Shown piece by piece: positions 47,616 to 58,098 of a stretch of DNA of 64,000 nucleotides (position 1 is the first letter of the stretch; every line of letters starts with the position of its first letter). Source of the stretch: Guillardia theta CCMP2712 (lineage: Eukaryota; Cryptophyceae; Pyrenomonadales; Geminigeraceae). Position numbers and translations under genes: made by a program. Below the pieces are notes generated by a model. That model ran no database searches, was not told the DNA's origin, and saw only the letters and a list, made by a program, of their open reading frames with translations. The DNA is taken from the NCBI RefSeq assembly GCF_000315625.1, contig NW_005434640.1, positions 132,270 to 196,269 on the forward strand, in the 5' to 3' direction.

Positions 47616-48501
47616 ATGGACTGTGATCAGCTGAATGTAGGTAGCAGTGTTGCTACCCACGACGGCTACTTTGCAAGGATTCTGGAAATTCACGATGGAC
47701 AAGCTGTGCTTGATCTGACAGGCATCGGGTATCTGCGCGATGTTCCCATCTCTTCTTTGATAGCAATCGATGATGGTCTGCATGCGAAGGATGTAGGTGT
47801 CATCACTGGCTCTCGGAAGCAATGCTACCCTGAGCAACGAAAAGATGTGCAGGAGGTAATTTGCCAGCATGGAGCACCTCCCTTGGGCATCAAGCTGCTT
47901 TCATCCTCTGGCAACTCATGCTCTTCGAGAACTCTACCAGAGGAACGCAGTCATGCACCATTCTGCTCTCCTCTCACCGTCGATCCCAACACATTTTGCA
48001 TCTTCCCTGTCGGCGACGACCATGGCGGGTTATTCAAATCGATCTCCCTCCAGAAATCCCCAAGAAGCGGCCTCTATCCTGCCGACGAGAATCCTCGTCA
48101 ACACACACCTCGTTCTCCACTAGAAGCTCACGACAACGTGGTGAAATCTGCACCTGAAGACGGCTCAAACTTCAAGGAGCAGGTGGTTGTTCGGAAGGAC
48201 GGCGATGAGAAAGCATGTGGGACATTGAAGATCCAGAGAACTTTGTTTGAGAGTCTGCTTGAGAGGAGGAGGAATTCTACCTTGATGTTGAGATGTTTTC
48301 ACTTATGGCAAATGTTGATGTACTGTAGGTGAGTGCACTTTTCATCTTGCTACTGACACTTTGAGCAATCTTTGGTTTGAGCTGACAATTGCCTCTAGGG
48401 TTCAATATGAAATCAGCCAACAGGAAGCTCAAATCCTGAAGCACCAACAGGATGAAAAGATGCAACAGATACAGGAGCTCATTCTCTCTCTTTGCAGGTG
48501 A
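47616..48501 (+). CDS. Small protein with KOW/Tudor-like N-terminus and coiled-coil tail
   Basis: ATG 47616 begins MDCDQLNVGSSVATHDGYFA. The first 55 or so residues (VGSSVATHDGYFARILEI, AVLDLTGIGYLRDVPISSLI) have the beta-strand pattern of an SH3-like barrel (KOW/Tudor), which is inference. A polar linker with Ser, Pro, Lys follows. Exon 1 ends at 48328 within TGTAG|gtgag. Exon 2 (48399-48501) reads VQYEISQQEAQILKHQQDE and QQIQELILSL, a coiled-coil tail, then TGA at 48499-48501. Total is about 274 residues. It has no targeting signal, and no family was recognised. Confidence 0.6.
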
Positions 48502-48829
48502 AATGCAACATTTTTTTAGCGGATCTTGACAAACAATGGGCTTACTGTTCTTTGCAGAGATTAGTATCACAGTCCTATTTGTGCAAAGTCCGCCGCCGGA
48601 CCCACTTTTCTGATTCCCCTGCGAGGGGCCCATGTACATGTACCAGCCCGCATGCACTTCGCGACATTGGAAGTTTCTGCCATCCGATCAACCGTGTTTC
48701 CGAACTAAGTTGCCTTTTACTTTGTATTCTTGTATCTTGACTTTTCCCCACTGTGGCACTGTATTGGCTTAGTAACCTCAGTCTACGAATGAATAAAAAT
48801 CTCACTGAAAATGACCCACAGAGCAGAGT

Positions 48830-49080
48830 ACGGTGCTCACGGTGTCAGTCATACCGTCACTGTCATGGCTAGTACGGCCGCGCGGCGGTCACGGGCCCGG
48901 CCGGGCCGCATCACTGCGGCTTGACGGTATTGAGTGGCCTGGGAAGGTTAATTCCAGCCGGTGCGCCAGGCCCGCTGCCAACAGGCCGGGCACCCCGCAG
49001 TGCGCCGCCGTCACCCGGCGGCCCGGGGTCCGGGCCGGGCCTCGCCGGAGTCACGCCGGGTAGCACTGAGTCAGTCACTG
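48830..49080. repeat. GC-rich palindrome-rich intergenic island 4
   Basis: CpG-rich with GGCCCGGCCGGGCC, CCCGCAGTGCGCCGCCG and CACTGAGTCAGTCACTGAGTG. It shares vocabulary with the other islands. It lies just upstream of the hydrolase gene. Confidence 0.6.
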
Positions 49081-49127
49081 AGTGCCAATGAACCACGGAT
49101 GATTAGAAAGGCAGCATTTTTCATCCT

Positions 49128-50359
49128 ATGGCGCAAAGACGCTGCCTCCGCCTGCTCTCAAGCAGCATGGTGGGGCGGCTAGCAGCTGCCATGATGGTAG
49201 CGGTGACGCTGGCGATGGTGAGAACGTCCGAGTCGTTCATGACGGGAACCATGCCGAAGTCAAGAGCTCTTCCATGGGAGCAGAGAGCGCTCGCTGTAAG
49301 TGCATGGTCCAGGAGAGGAGGGATGACCCTGCCCAGGGTGCAGCATCGGCAGCTTGCGGCCCTTATGATGGCGCAGGGGAGCGAGCGAGAGAGCAGAGGG
49401 GAGGGGAGAGACGTGATCATCATTGTCCCTGGATTCCTCATGGACTGCAGGGACTTCGAGCCCATGGCAAGACACTTCAGGGAGGACGGCTGGCCCGCTG
49501 CTGTGGTCCCAATGAAGTGGTGGGAATGGATACCTTGCTTGGGAGGGAGGAGCGCCCGTCCTGTCCTGGAGAGGATAGACTATACAGTTCGGAGGGCTCT
49601 AGAGTGGGACAAGAGCGGGGAGTTTGTGCTTCCTCCCTACAGCTATACTCCAGCTGACCTCCTCCTCGACTTCTTCACAAACCCTGGCGGAATGCTTCAA
49701 GTGGGAGGCAGCAGCTCCCCTGACGATTTTCCTCCTGTGGAGCCAAGGGGAAGAGACTTTTCAAGAGGCTCTCCTGCTCCTCAGTCAGCCTCCAAAGTTA
49801 TCCTAGTCGCTCACAGCGCGGCAGGATGGATATCCCGCATCTTCCTGTCCGTGCGGCAGTACGGAGGGCGAGCGTACGCCGGCAGCCGCTTCGTGCGCAC
49901 GCTGATCACGCTGGGGACGCCGCATGGAGACTCGGAGGGGATCGCGTTTGAGAACGTCAAGTGGGCGAACAGGGAAGGAGCCCCTGACGGCGTTCGATGC
50001 GTTGCTGTCGGGGGGACAGGGACGTTGGGAGCGTCCAACGACTTCACTAGGAATGCTTGTAAGTTGCCTTGGCTGCTGCTGCCATGCGCCTCCTGTCTGA
50101 CGCTCCTGCAGATACTTTCTGCGGCTTCCCCGAGGAGGAGGTTGTGGAGCTCGACGGGGACGGTGTAACCCCATTGCACTCCTCGCTGAGCTTCGAGGGG
50201 TCGGAGAAAATAGTGCTAGAGGACACTACGCATGCTCCGAGCTATCCCGCTGCCATCGCTCCTGAGCTACACAGGGAGCTGAAGGAGGGGAAGAGATGGT
50301 ATGGGTCGCAAGGAAGGGTTGATACCATCATCAGAGCGTTGGAGCAGCGAGTTGAATGA
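49128..50359 (+). CDS. Alpha/beta hydrolase with complex-plastid leader (PGAP1/plastid-esterase-like)
   Basis: The leader begins [20 protein letters not shown] and continues as a hydrophobic signal peptide ending ...[19 protein letters not shown] follows: a Phe at the predicted cleavage site, then a basic transit segment, as in bipartite leaders of cryptophyte and diatom plastid proteins. The body has [13 protein letters not shown] (oxyanion-type loop), [15 protein letters not shown] and [16 protein letters not shown]. The last has the nucleophile Ser in A-H-S-A-A instead of the usual GxSxG. Further on are [12 protein letters not shown] and, after one intron, [11 protein letters not shown] and THAPSYPA, which carry candidate catalytic Asp/His. 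Exons: 49128-50058 and 50112-50359. It resembles plastid lipase/esterase and PGAP1-like families. The substrate is unknown. Confidence 0.75.
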
Positions 50360-50755
50360 ACGTGAGAGAAGTGATGTGATAATGAATTGGATGAATGACA
50401 AGGAGAGGAGAGGACAGTGGGGGCACATGTTCAACAACAGAATGTTGATTCTCTGTTTGGGTGGGGGGGGGGAGGAAGGGAGCGAGCGAGAGCGAGAGCG
50501 AGAGCGAGAGCGAGAGCGAGAGCGAGAGCGAGAGCGAGAGCGAGAGCGAGAGCGAGAGCGAGAGCGAGAGCGAGAGCGAGAGCGAGAGCGAGGGGGGGGG
50601 AGAGGGAAAGGGAGAGGGGGAGGAGACGAGAGGGTGAGGGAATGGGGGAAGGGAAACGCAAAGGGGAAAGAGGGTTTGTGAAAGTGCTGACAAGTCATAC
50701 AATCTAAATCATCATATCGTAACATCCTACAAGCAGGAGGTGTGGAAGCGGCTCC
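50360..50755. other. Convergent intergenic region with (GAGCGA)n
   Basis: It lies between the hydrolase stop and the IleRS stop. It contains a G8 run and a (GAGCGA) array (50481-50591) flanked by purine-rich DNA. Confidence 0.5.
50481..50591. repeat. (GAGCGA)18 hexamer repeat
   Basis: About 18 tandem GAGCGA copies with little variation, within the 3' region of the convergent pair. Confidence 0.95.
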
Positions 50756-53700
50756 TTAAGCAGCTTGCTTCTGCTTCACTGCTTGCGCGCAGCGAGGACA
50801 GATGTTTTCAAGTCCCTCGTGTGTCCCGACCGTGTCCGAGTAGAACCAGCACCTGATGATGTACAAAGTGAGAACAGAGCAAGAAAGCGTACAGAGAGGG
50901 AAGGAGTGAGGAAGTGGGGGGCATGATAGAGGAGGAGGATGAAAACGTCATCGGATAAGTCAGGGGTGGTTAGAGAAGGGACGAGGAGAGCGGGGGATGG
51001 TGAGGAGGAGGAGGAGGAGGGAGGAGGAGCTGTCACCTCTCGCACTTCTTGCCCTGCGCCCTTGCAACTCCAACGAAGCAGCCGCTGGCGGAGTCGGAGA
51101 TGGAGAGCGTGTGCTTCTCGTTGCAGAGGGAGGTCACGTCTTCCGGGGTGTCCACGATCTTGACGTCGGAGACGAGGAAGAGGAAGCGAAGGTCGTCGAC
51201 CTTGTTGAACCCTGGCGAGGTCTCGCTGGTGAGCATGGAGACCTCGTGGAGGAGCGAGGTCACCAACTGCTTCTTTTCCTCATCGGCCACGTAGATGGCA
51301 ACCGAGCCTTCGAGCGTCGCTCCGATGAGCTTGTCGGCCCTAGCAGCCTCCATACACTGGTTCACGTCATCCCGCAAAGATCGGATGTAGTCCCAGCGCT
51401 CTCCCTCGTGGCTCGGGTAATCCAGCTGCTTCCAGCCATGCTCGAAGACCGACGAGACGTGCTCCCAGGGCAGGTTCTGCCAGGCGTCCTCCGCCATGTG
51501 GGGCAGCATGGGAGAGATGGCTGTAGTCAGCATCTCCAGCGCAGCATGAAGGACCGTCTGGCAGCTTCGTCGACGAACGTCGTCCTCAGCGGAGATGTAG
51601 AGCCTGTCCTTTGCGATGTCGAGATAGAAGTTGCTGAGCTCGGTGATGCACACCTGGAGGATAGCCTGGTACGCGCGGTAGAACTGGAACGTGTCGTACG
51701 CGTCCCTCACCTCCTCCTGTACCCTTGCAAGCCTGCCGAGCATCCACTTGTCGACGGAGGGAAGGTCTTCGTACTTGACCGAGTGCTTCTTGGGATCGAA
51801 ACCGTGCAGGTTGCCGAGCAGGTAGCGGAGGGTGTTCCTGATCTTGCGGTAGGAGTCGGAAATCTGCTTCATGATGTTCCCTCCCACTCGCACGTCTCCA
51901 GTGTAGTCAACCGACGCCACCCACAGCCTCAGCGTGTCCGCCCCGAAGGCTGGCTCCGTCTTCTGATTCTTGCCTCCGTTGATCACCAGGGCAGGGTCGA
52001 CCACGTTCCCGAGCGATTTTGACATCTTGAAGCCCTTCTCATCCAGGACGAAGCCGTGCGTCAACACGGTCTTGTAGGGGGCCGTGCCCTGCGCCGCCAC
52101 TGAGGTCAGGAGGGAAGACTGGAACCATCCTCTGTGCTGGTCCGATCCTTCCAGGTACATGTCAGCTGGGAAGTCGAGCGCCTTGCCTTCTCCCCAGCTC
52201 TTGACCACCCCGTTCCAGGAGCTGCCGGAGTCAAACCAGACGTCCATCGTGTCCCTGCCCCTCTCCCACTTGTCCGCCTCCTGCTTGTGGGAGGGAGGAA
52301 GCAGCTCAGCGACATCCTTCTCCCACCAGGCGTCAGAGCCGTGCTCGGCGATGATGTCCCGGATGTGGTCGATACTCTCGGCCGTCAGGAGAGGCTCTCC
52401 AGTCTCCTTGTGGTAGAAGACGGGGATGGGAACACCCCAGCTCCTCTGGCGGGAGATGCACCAGTCCGAGCGGCCCTCCACCATGGCGGAGATGCGGTTC
52501 TTGCCGACTTCCGGGATCCACTTCACGGTGTCAATGGCGCCCATGGCCTTCTCGCGGAAGTTCTCGACAGAGGCGAACCACTGGGGAAGGAGGATCAAGA
52601 TGTCAACGAGCGCAAGGAGGAACAGAGGCGGAGAGGCAGTGATGGAGAAAAAGAGTTGAGGAGGGGAGAGGAGGAGGGAAGAGGAAGGAGGAGGGGAACA
52701 TGAAGGAAGAAGAGGGGAGTGGGGAGAAGAAGGAGGAAGAGAAAAAGTAAGAGGAGGAGGAAGGGCAGGAGGAGAGAGAGAGAAGGGAGGAGGGCAGGGA
52801 AAAGAGTGTGATAGACAAGGTCCTCTACCTGATCAGTAGCACGAAAGATGGTAGGCTTCTTCGTGCGCCAGTCATAGGGATACTTGTGTCTACAATCTCT
52901 CTCAATGATGTGAAACACGTAAGCAGCAAACCCTCACCCGTACTCCTCTTCCTTGATCAGTGCTCCTGCTTCCTCCATGAGCTCAAGGACCTGCAGCACT
53001 TACATCAGAGGGTCTTCTCTACCTCGAACTCTGATCATCATCATCCGCAGCAACACCACACCATCATCACTATCACCACCGCCACCGCCACCGCCACCAT
53101 CACAACCACCATCACAACAACCATCTCCATCTCCATCTCCATCTCCATCTCCATCATCATTGCCACCGCCACCACCCTTTTCCACCCTCACTCAAGTCTC
53201 TCCTGCACTCACCCGTTCGTTTCCATCCTTCAACACATCCTTCCCCTCGAGGAGAGGACCAGCCTGTCGCAGCCACTCAGCCTCGACCCTCCTCTCATCA
53301 CCCCAGCACCTCGGCAGTGAACCTCCCAGCATCGTCGACGGGGCTCAGGAGCTCCAGACCGTACTTGAGGCCGGTCTGATAATCTTCCACACCGTGTCCT
53401 GGAGCCGTGTGCACAAGACCAGTACCGCTCTCAGTCGTGATGTAGTCACCACCAATCACAACCTGTAGCACAGTCAACAGCCTTCCTTATCATCCTTCCT
53501 CTCTCCCCTCTTTCTCTCCTTTTCTCTCCAAATCTCTCCTCTCCTTCCTTTCCCTCCACTCCCTCCCTCCACTCCCTCCCTCCCTCCCCTGTAACTCTTG
53601 CATACCGGGTTGATCCTCTCCTTGTACAGAGGATGCTGATACTTGGTTCCCGCAAGCTCCTTGCCGGTAATGACAGCGATCTCCTTCAGCTCAACCTCGT

Positions 53701-54990
53701 CCTCCTCTCCCTTCTTCAGCTTGGCAGCCAAGGCTCCCTTGAGGTCCTTAGCCACGACGTACTTCACCCCATGGTGCTCAACGATGGAGTACTCCAGCTT
53801 CTCGTTCACAGCCACCGCCAAGTTCGCTGGGATGGTCCATGGCGTCGTCGTCCAGATCGCGACCTTGAGGTTCTCACTGTGAGGCTTCACAGCCTCCGAC
53901 GGCTCGACCACAGTGAAGGCAGCATACATGCTCCTTGACTTGTGTCCCTCGGGGTACTCCAGCTCGGCCTCAGCCAGAGCTGTCCTGCTGCTGGGGGACC
54001 AGTTCACGGGCTTGCGTCCACGGTAGATGTGGCCACCCTTCAGCATGGCACCGAAGGTCTCGATCTGCGCAGCTTCGTACTGTTCCAACAGAAAACGTGT
54101 TACCATCTGCAGACAAGTAGAGGGAAGATAGAAAACAGTACCTTGGGGTCGAGGGTGAGGTAAGGCTCACTCCAATCAGCCCACACTCCATACCTCTTGA
54201 AGCTCTCCCTCTGCTGATCGACCGTCTGCTTGGCGAACTCAGCTGCCTTCTTCCTGAGCGAGATCGGGGTCATATTCTCCTTCTCCTCTTTCTTGAGGGA
54301 CTGGAGGACTTTGAGCTCGATGGGAAGACCGTGGCAATCCCAGCCGGGCACGAACTTGACTTTGTGTCCGGAGATGACCTTGTATCTGTTGATGAAGTCC
54401 TTGAGAATCTTGTTGAGGGCATGCCCGATGTGAAGGTTCCCGTTCGCATATGGGGGTCCGTCATGCAGAACAAACTTTGTGCCAGGATTGGACTCGTACA
54501 ACTTCTCGTAGATGCGATTCTCCTCCCAGAACTTCTGGATCTCTGGCTCCCTGACGACTGAGTTGGCTCTCTGCTGGAAGTTGGTCACCGGGAGATTCAC
54601 AGTGCTGCTGTAAATCCCCTCCTCTTCGTCGTTCCCTCCCTTCTTCTTGGAACCCTTGGGCGAGGTGGCGGTCATGCTGAGCGGGGCACATCGGGGGACT
54701 CGCCCAGCAACGTTGTTCTTCCTCATCAGGGACAAGCGCAAGGGGAACCGAGAGCCTCCCACCAGGCTCGGAGGAAGGAAGGCGGCAGGGGCATGCGTCT
54801 TAGCACCGGCAGCAACCGCAGCCAGCGAGAAAGAAACAGCCGCAGCAGCCCATCGAACGGCTGGAGGGAGAGCACCCGAGGACGCCCCAGCGCTGGAGGA
54901 AGAAGTTTGTGGGGAGGAGCGGGAGGAAGAGGAGGATCTCATCCTTGTGCTCGCCATAGCTTGCAGCCGAGGCCGGCAGAGGAGGCGCAT
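50756..54990 (-). CDS. ileS: Isoleucyl-tRNA synthetase, organellar (plastid) type
   Basis: This enzyme charges tRNA-Ile. ATG 54990 opens a leader with a hydrophobic segment ([20 protein letters not shown]) and then a Phe (AAFLPPS...), typical of a bipartite complex-plastid signal. Exon 1 (54990-54142) holds the class I HIGH motif, [16 protein letters not shown]. Exon 2 (54079-53606) and smaller exons carry the editing (CP1) domain, including [18 protein letters not shown] and [14 protein letters not shown]. The exon downstream of 52600 has the [15 protein letters not shown] segment and [18 protein letters not shown] lies near 52000, followed by the anticodon-binding domain. A final exon completes the C-terminal zinc site KCERCW...CPRC and ends KQKQAA-stop at 50756-50758. 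The C-terminal zinc motif is of bacterial type, consistent with a plastid enzyme. Dual targeting is possible. Confidence 0.95.
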
Positions 54991-55119
54991 GCCGGCCGCC
55001 GATCGCCTTTAGGAGGATGGGTGAAACCGCAGAAGCTGGCAGACCAATTAGCCCTCATCCCCCCACATACTGGGAAAATTTTATTCGGTGATGGCGGCGA
55101 CAGCGGTGATGGCGGGTGC
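54991..55119. promoter_or_regulatory. Divergent promoter between IleRS and SET genes
   Basis: These 129 nt separate the two ATGs. An in-frame ATG at 54793 would extend the SET protein into IleRS exon 1, so the shared interval is set by the choice of 55120 as its start. Confidence 0.45.
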
Positions 55120-57021
55120 ATGACAGGGACTGGGAAGATGGAGAAGGCAGACATAGGGGAGGTCAGAGCAGACGTGAAGGAGGTGGTGGAGGAGGGTGCG
55201 GTAAGGTCTGTGGTCGTAACATTCTCCCTGCCTGAAAGAATCCAGAGCGCTTCTCAGATCGAGTTTGCACTGAAGCAGGGAGGGAAGACAGGAACAGGGA
55301 AGGGCTTCATGGCGATCTTGAAGAGTTTGGAGGGAGAGGCACACGATGAACAGGGATCTGTCTTGTCTCAGATTGGACTTCCTTACAATTTGGACGAAGA
55401 AAGGGCTCAGGCTCGATTCCGTAGGAGGAAAGGACAGCTGTGTGTTGAGATCCCCATTGCGATCGAAGCACTTGAAGATGGCTTGAAGCAACTTTCTGTG
55501 AACCCATCAGACGCAGCACACACTGATGAAGAGCGATCTATCAATACCCTGAAAAAACACCGTCATAAAGACTCGGGCGGAATTGAGAAGTCCACTTTGA
55601 TCCTCACCGAGGAAAACTTCTCCGTCATGAGCGATGAATCACGCGGGCGCCATGTCATCGCGTCGAAGCGCATGGGAGAGGGAGAGCTTGTGTGGTTTGA
55701 AGAGCCTTGTGCGATTGTCAAGCCGGGTATGGAAATCGAGGGGCTGCCGAACCAGAGCGACGAATGGCTGCTCACTTACCTGCTGCTCCAACATGGCTCA
55801 GACGAAGCATGGAGTGCGTCGTACGTGACAGACGCGCGATCAGCAGAGATTGAGTCCAATGAAAACGTTGCCTGGATTGCGAAAGAGTTCGGCTGCTCCC
55901 AGAAGACGGTCCTTTCAGTCTTCCGGGCCGTTGCCAACAACGCGTTCTCGCTGGACACAGCCCTTCTGCGAGTGAAGTACGGCGCTGCCTTCTATCGTGC
56001 TGCCTCCTACTTCAACCACTCGTGCTTTCCAAACTGTTTCTCACGCAGGATGGGAGGGAACATGGCGATGTTCACCAACAGACCCTGCAAGCAAGGGGAA
56101 GAGCTCACCCATAGCTACCTCCCCGTCGAGCTGCTGGCAGCTCCCATCGAGGTGAGGGCAGCCAACCTGCATTTCGTCTGCGAATGCGAGCGATGCCGGG
56201 CCGAGCGGAGGGAACTGCAGTCGAGCCCACTGCGAGCTCTCGGGTTCACAAAGGAGTTCTCCAGCTCAGAGCTGGGAAGGTGCGTCGCCGACTTCAAGGT
56301 CACGTGTGTAGCGAGCCACAGCAAGGTAGCGCTGCCAGACGAATGCGAGCTCATCGTGTCTCAGGGGAACGCCTGCATCGACGCATGCTTCTCCTTCCTA
56401 CGGGCTCATCCCGTTGCAGCGCTGGAAGTAGTGATTCCCTACCTTCAGGCCCTGTGGGGGGGGCTGGTCGCTGGGTCGGCCACTTTGACTGCGGCGTTCG
56501 CTTCGGGGGAAGCTTCGAAAGAGAAGGCGCGTCTTAGGCGGGGAGCGAGGGCTGCTGCATCCTTGTTTCAACACGCCGCAAGGACTCTGCGCGAGGAGTA
56601 CGGGGAGGTTGTGCCGGGCCCAGTGGCAAAGATGCTTCAAGCTGAGAGCAGTGTGATGCTGTTCCTGCTGGATGGAAGTGGTTCGGAGAACACTGCTAGG
56701 GATGTTGTGGAGGGTCTGAGGGGTATTCATGACATGCACGGGAACAGTCTACTGGTGCTCAACGAAGACCTGTCTTGTGTGGACTTGTTCGAAGACCTGA
56801 CCTGTCCCTCCCTCCGTCAGTGTTGCAGTGAATTTCTTCATCTCCGCCAGCTCTCTCGGGAGGAGGTGATAGGAAGAATGAAAACGTCCTTCAAGAGGCG
56901 ATGCTTGCTCTGCAGGTCAAAGGTCGATGGGATCGAGCCATCATCTGAGTGTACAGTCTGTAAAATCGTATATTGCAGCTCCCGATGTAGAAAGCAAGTT
57001 TGCGGCGATCACCAGTCTTAA
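55120..57021 (+). CDS. SET-domain protein with C-terminal zinc finger (SMYD-like)
   Basis: SET proteins methylate lysines, and SMYD members carry a MYND zinc finger. This is a single exon, with ATG 55120 chosen because upstream in-frame ATGs overlap the divergent IleRS. SET features include SRGRHVIASKRMGEGELVWF (like G.g..A...i..Ge.i), NNAFSLD and YFNHSCFPNC (the NHS motif). Next come NRPCKQGEELTHSYLPVEL (GEE...Y) and a post-SET-like FVCECERCRAE. A helical C-terminal region follows. The last residues form CLLCRSKV...ECTVCKIVYC and SSRCRKQVCGDHQS, a MYND-type finger (CxxC, CxxC, YC..C, ..C..H). In classic SMYD the MYND is inserted within SET, whereas here it is at the C-terminus. Activity is likely but the substrate is unknown. 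Confidence 0.8.
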   Translation: MTGTGKMEKADIGEVRADVKEVVEEGAVRSVVVTFSLPERIQSASQIEFALKQGGKTGTGKGFMAILKSLEGEAHDEQGSVLSQIGLPYNLDEERAQARFRRRKGQLCVEIPIAIEALEDGLKQLSVNPSDAAHTDEERSINTLKKHRHKDSGGIEKSTLILTEENFSVMSDESRGRHVIASKRMGEGELVWFEEPCAIVKPGMEIEGLPNQSDEWLLTYLLLQHGSDEAWSASYVTDARSAEIESNENVAWIAKEFGCSQKTVLSVFRAVANNAFSLDTALLRVKYGAAFYRAASYFNHSCFPNCFSRRMGGNMAMFTNRPCKQGEELTHSYLPVELLAAPIEVRAANLHFVCECERCRAERRELQSSPLRALGFTKEFSSSELGRCVADFKVTCVASHSKVALPDECELIVSQGNACIDACFSFLRAHPVAALEVVIPYLQALWGGLVAGSATLTAAFASGEASKEKARLRRGARAAASLFQHAARTLREEYGEVVPGPVAKMLQAESSVMLFLLDGSGSENTARDVVEGLRGIHDMHGNSLLVLNEDLSCVDLFEDLTCPSLRQCCSEFLHLRQLSREEVIGRMKTSFKRRCLLCRSKVDGIEPSSECTVCKIVYCSSRCRKQVCGDHQS

Positions 57022-57074
57022 GTAGGTCTTTCCGAAGTTCAAGTATAAAGTCAGGCTACTGATCGCTGTTTTAA

Positions 57075-57380
57075 GACGGTGAGAGTCACCGCGGCCGCCC
57101 GGAGTCGGATTTCAGTGCTCACTACGCGGTACGGTCCGATTGCAACCGTACGGTCACAGTGGCAACTTGAATGGGCTGGGCACTGTAGGCTGAGGTGAGC
57201 CTAACGGCCAGGGCCCGCCCGGGGTGCCGCAGTGCGGTGCGGCAGCACATGGATCAAGTCTCGGCGGATCATCGGATCTGACCCCCTGCCGCAGTGCAGT
57301 CAGAAAACAAGACAGCGTTTGGCGGAAATCAGTGGGGTCCAAACTGCGGCCCGGGCCCATCATCACTGTTAGGAGAACTT
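57075..57380. repeat. GC-rich palindrome-rich intergenic island 5
   Basis: CCGCAGTGCGG and CCGTACGGT words recur, as in the other islands. No gene-like frame. Confidence 0.55.
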
Positions 57381-57714
57381 CCTACAAGTATCTCTCAATC
57401 CAGTGTTGACACACTGGAACCGTTGACGAAGTGATCCGTGAAGAAACCAAAGAACAAGCGCGCACAACAATGCACAATCCCAACGGCACTCTATTCCAAA
57501 CCGACGGCAAGTTGGAGACAAAGAAAAGTAAGTTCTCTAACTAGTTTCCTAACTGGCAGAAACGAGACTGCCTAGGACACCCGGTAGTACTTGAGAAAGA
57601 CGAAATTGACTTGAAAGTCAATTAGACTCAGCAGGCCCTGAGGCCCCTGCACTGGCAAGTCCCAGGCCATCGAAGCGGCTGGACTCGAATCAAGTTGGTA
57701 TTTATGCCAAATCA

Positions 57715-57810
57715 CCAAGGCGGCCTGGCCGGGCAGTCCCCGGCCGGGCCGCGGGCATCCCGGCGATCACGAGCCTCGGAGGGCCCGGCCACGGCGGCAA
57801 GGTGCATGCG
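57715..57810. repeat. GC-rich intergenic island 6 (short)
   Basis: A shorter CCGGCCGGGCC-type block of the same vocabulary. No gene-like frame. Confidence 0.45.
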
Positions 57811-58098
57811 AGTCAATCAGAAGGTATTTAGACGAGCTGTCCTGCTACAAATACTATTTAGAGAAGCTGAGCGAGCTCGGCTAGAGGTAAAACCGATAGA
57901 AACTTGAGATGTGCGCCATGTTTGCCCGCAGCGATGCGAGTCCAGGGGGGGAGCGACGATAAGCATGCTTGCGGCTCCCTTCATGCACTCAGAAATGATG
58001 CGAGTTGAGCAGTGGGCTTGCCCGCTGAAGCATGGAGGAGAAGCTTGGAATGTAGAGCTGCAAACAGCGATGCTTCTGTGAGCTGCTAGGGGAGTGGA

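Larger units (their letters stand above)
57022..58098. other. Intergenic region with two GC-rich islands
   Basis: GC-rich islands span about 57075-57380 (GTGCCGCAGTGCGGTGCGGC) and about 57715-57810 (GGCCGGGCAGTCCCCGGCCGGGCC). The remaining sequence has no long reading frame and probably holds the SET 3' UTR and the promoter of the next gene. Confidence 0.5.

Noticed and set aside
50267..50725. Arg/Glu- or Ser/Leu-repeat frames
   Set aside because: These are artefacts of the GAGCGA array, with no flanking coding signal.
54793..55119. Longer N-terminus for the SET protein starting at 54793
   Set aside because: It would overlap the first exon of the divergent IleRS, and the extra residues look like antisense of its leader.
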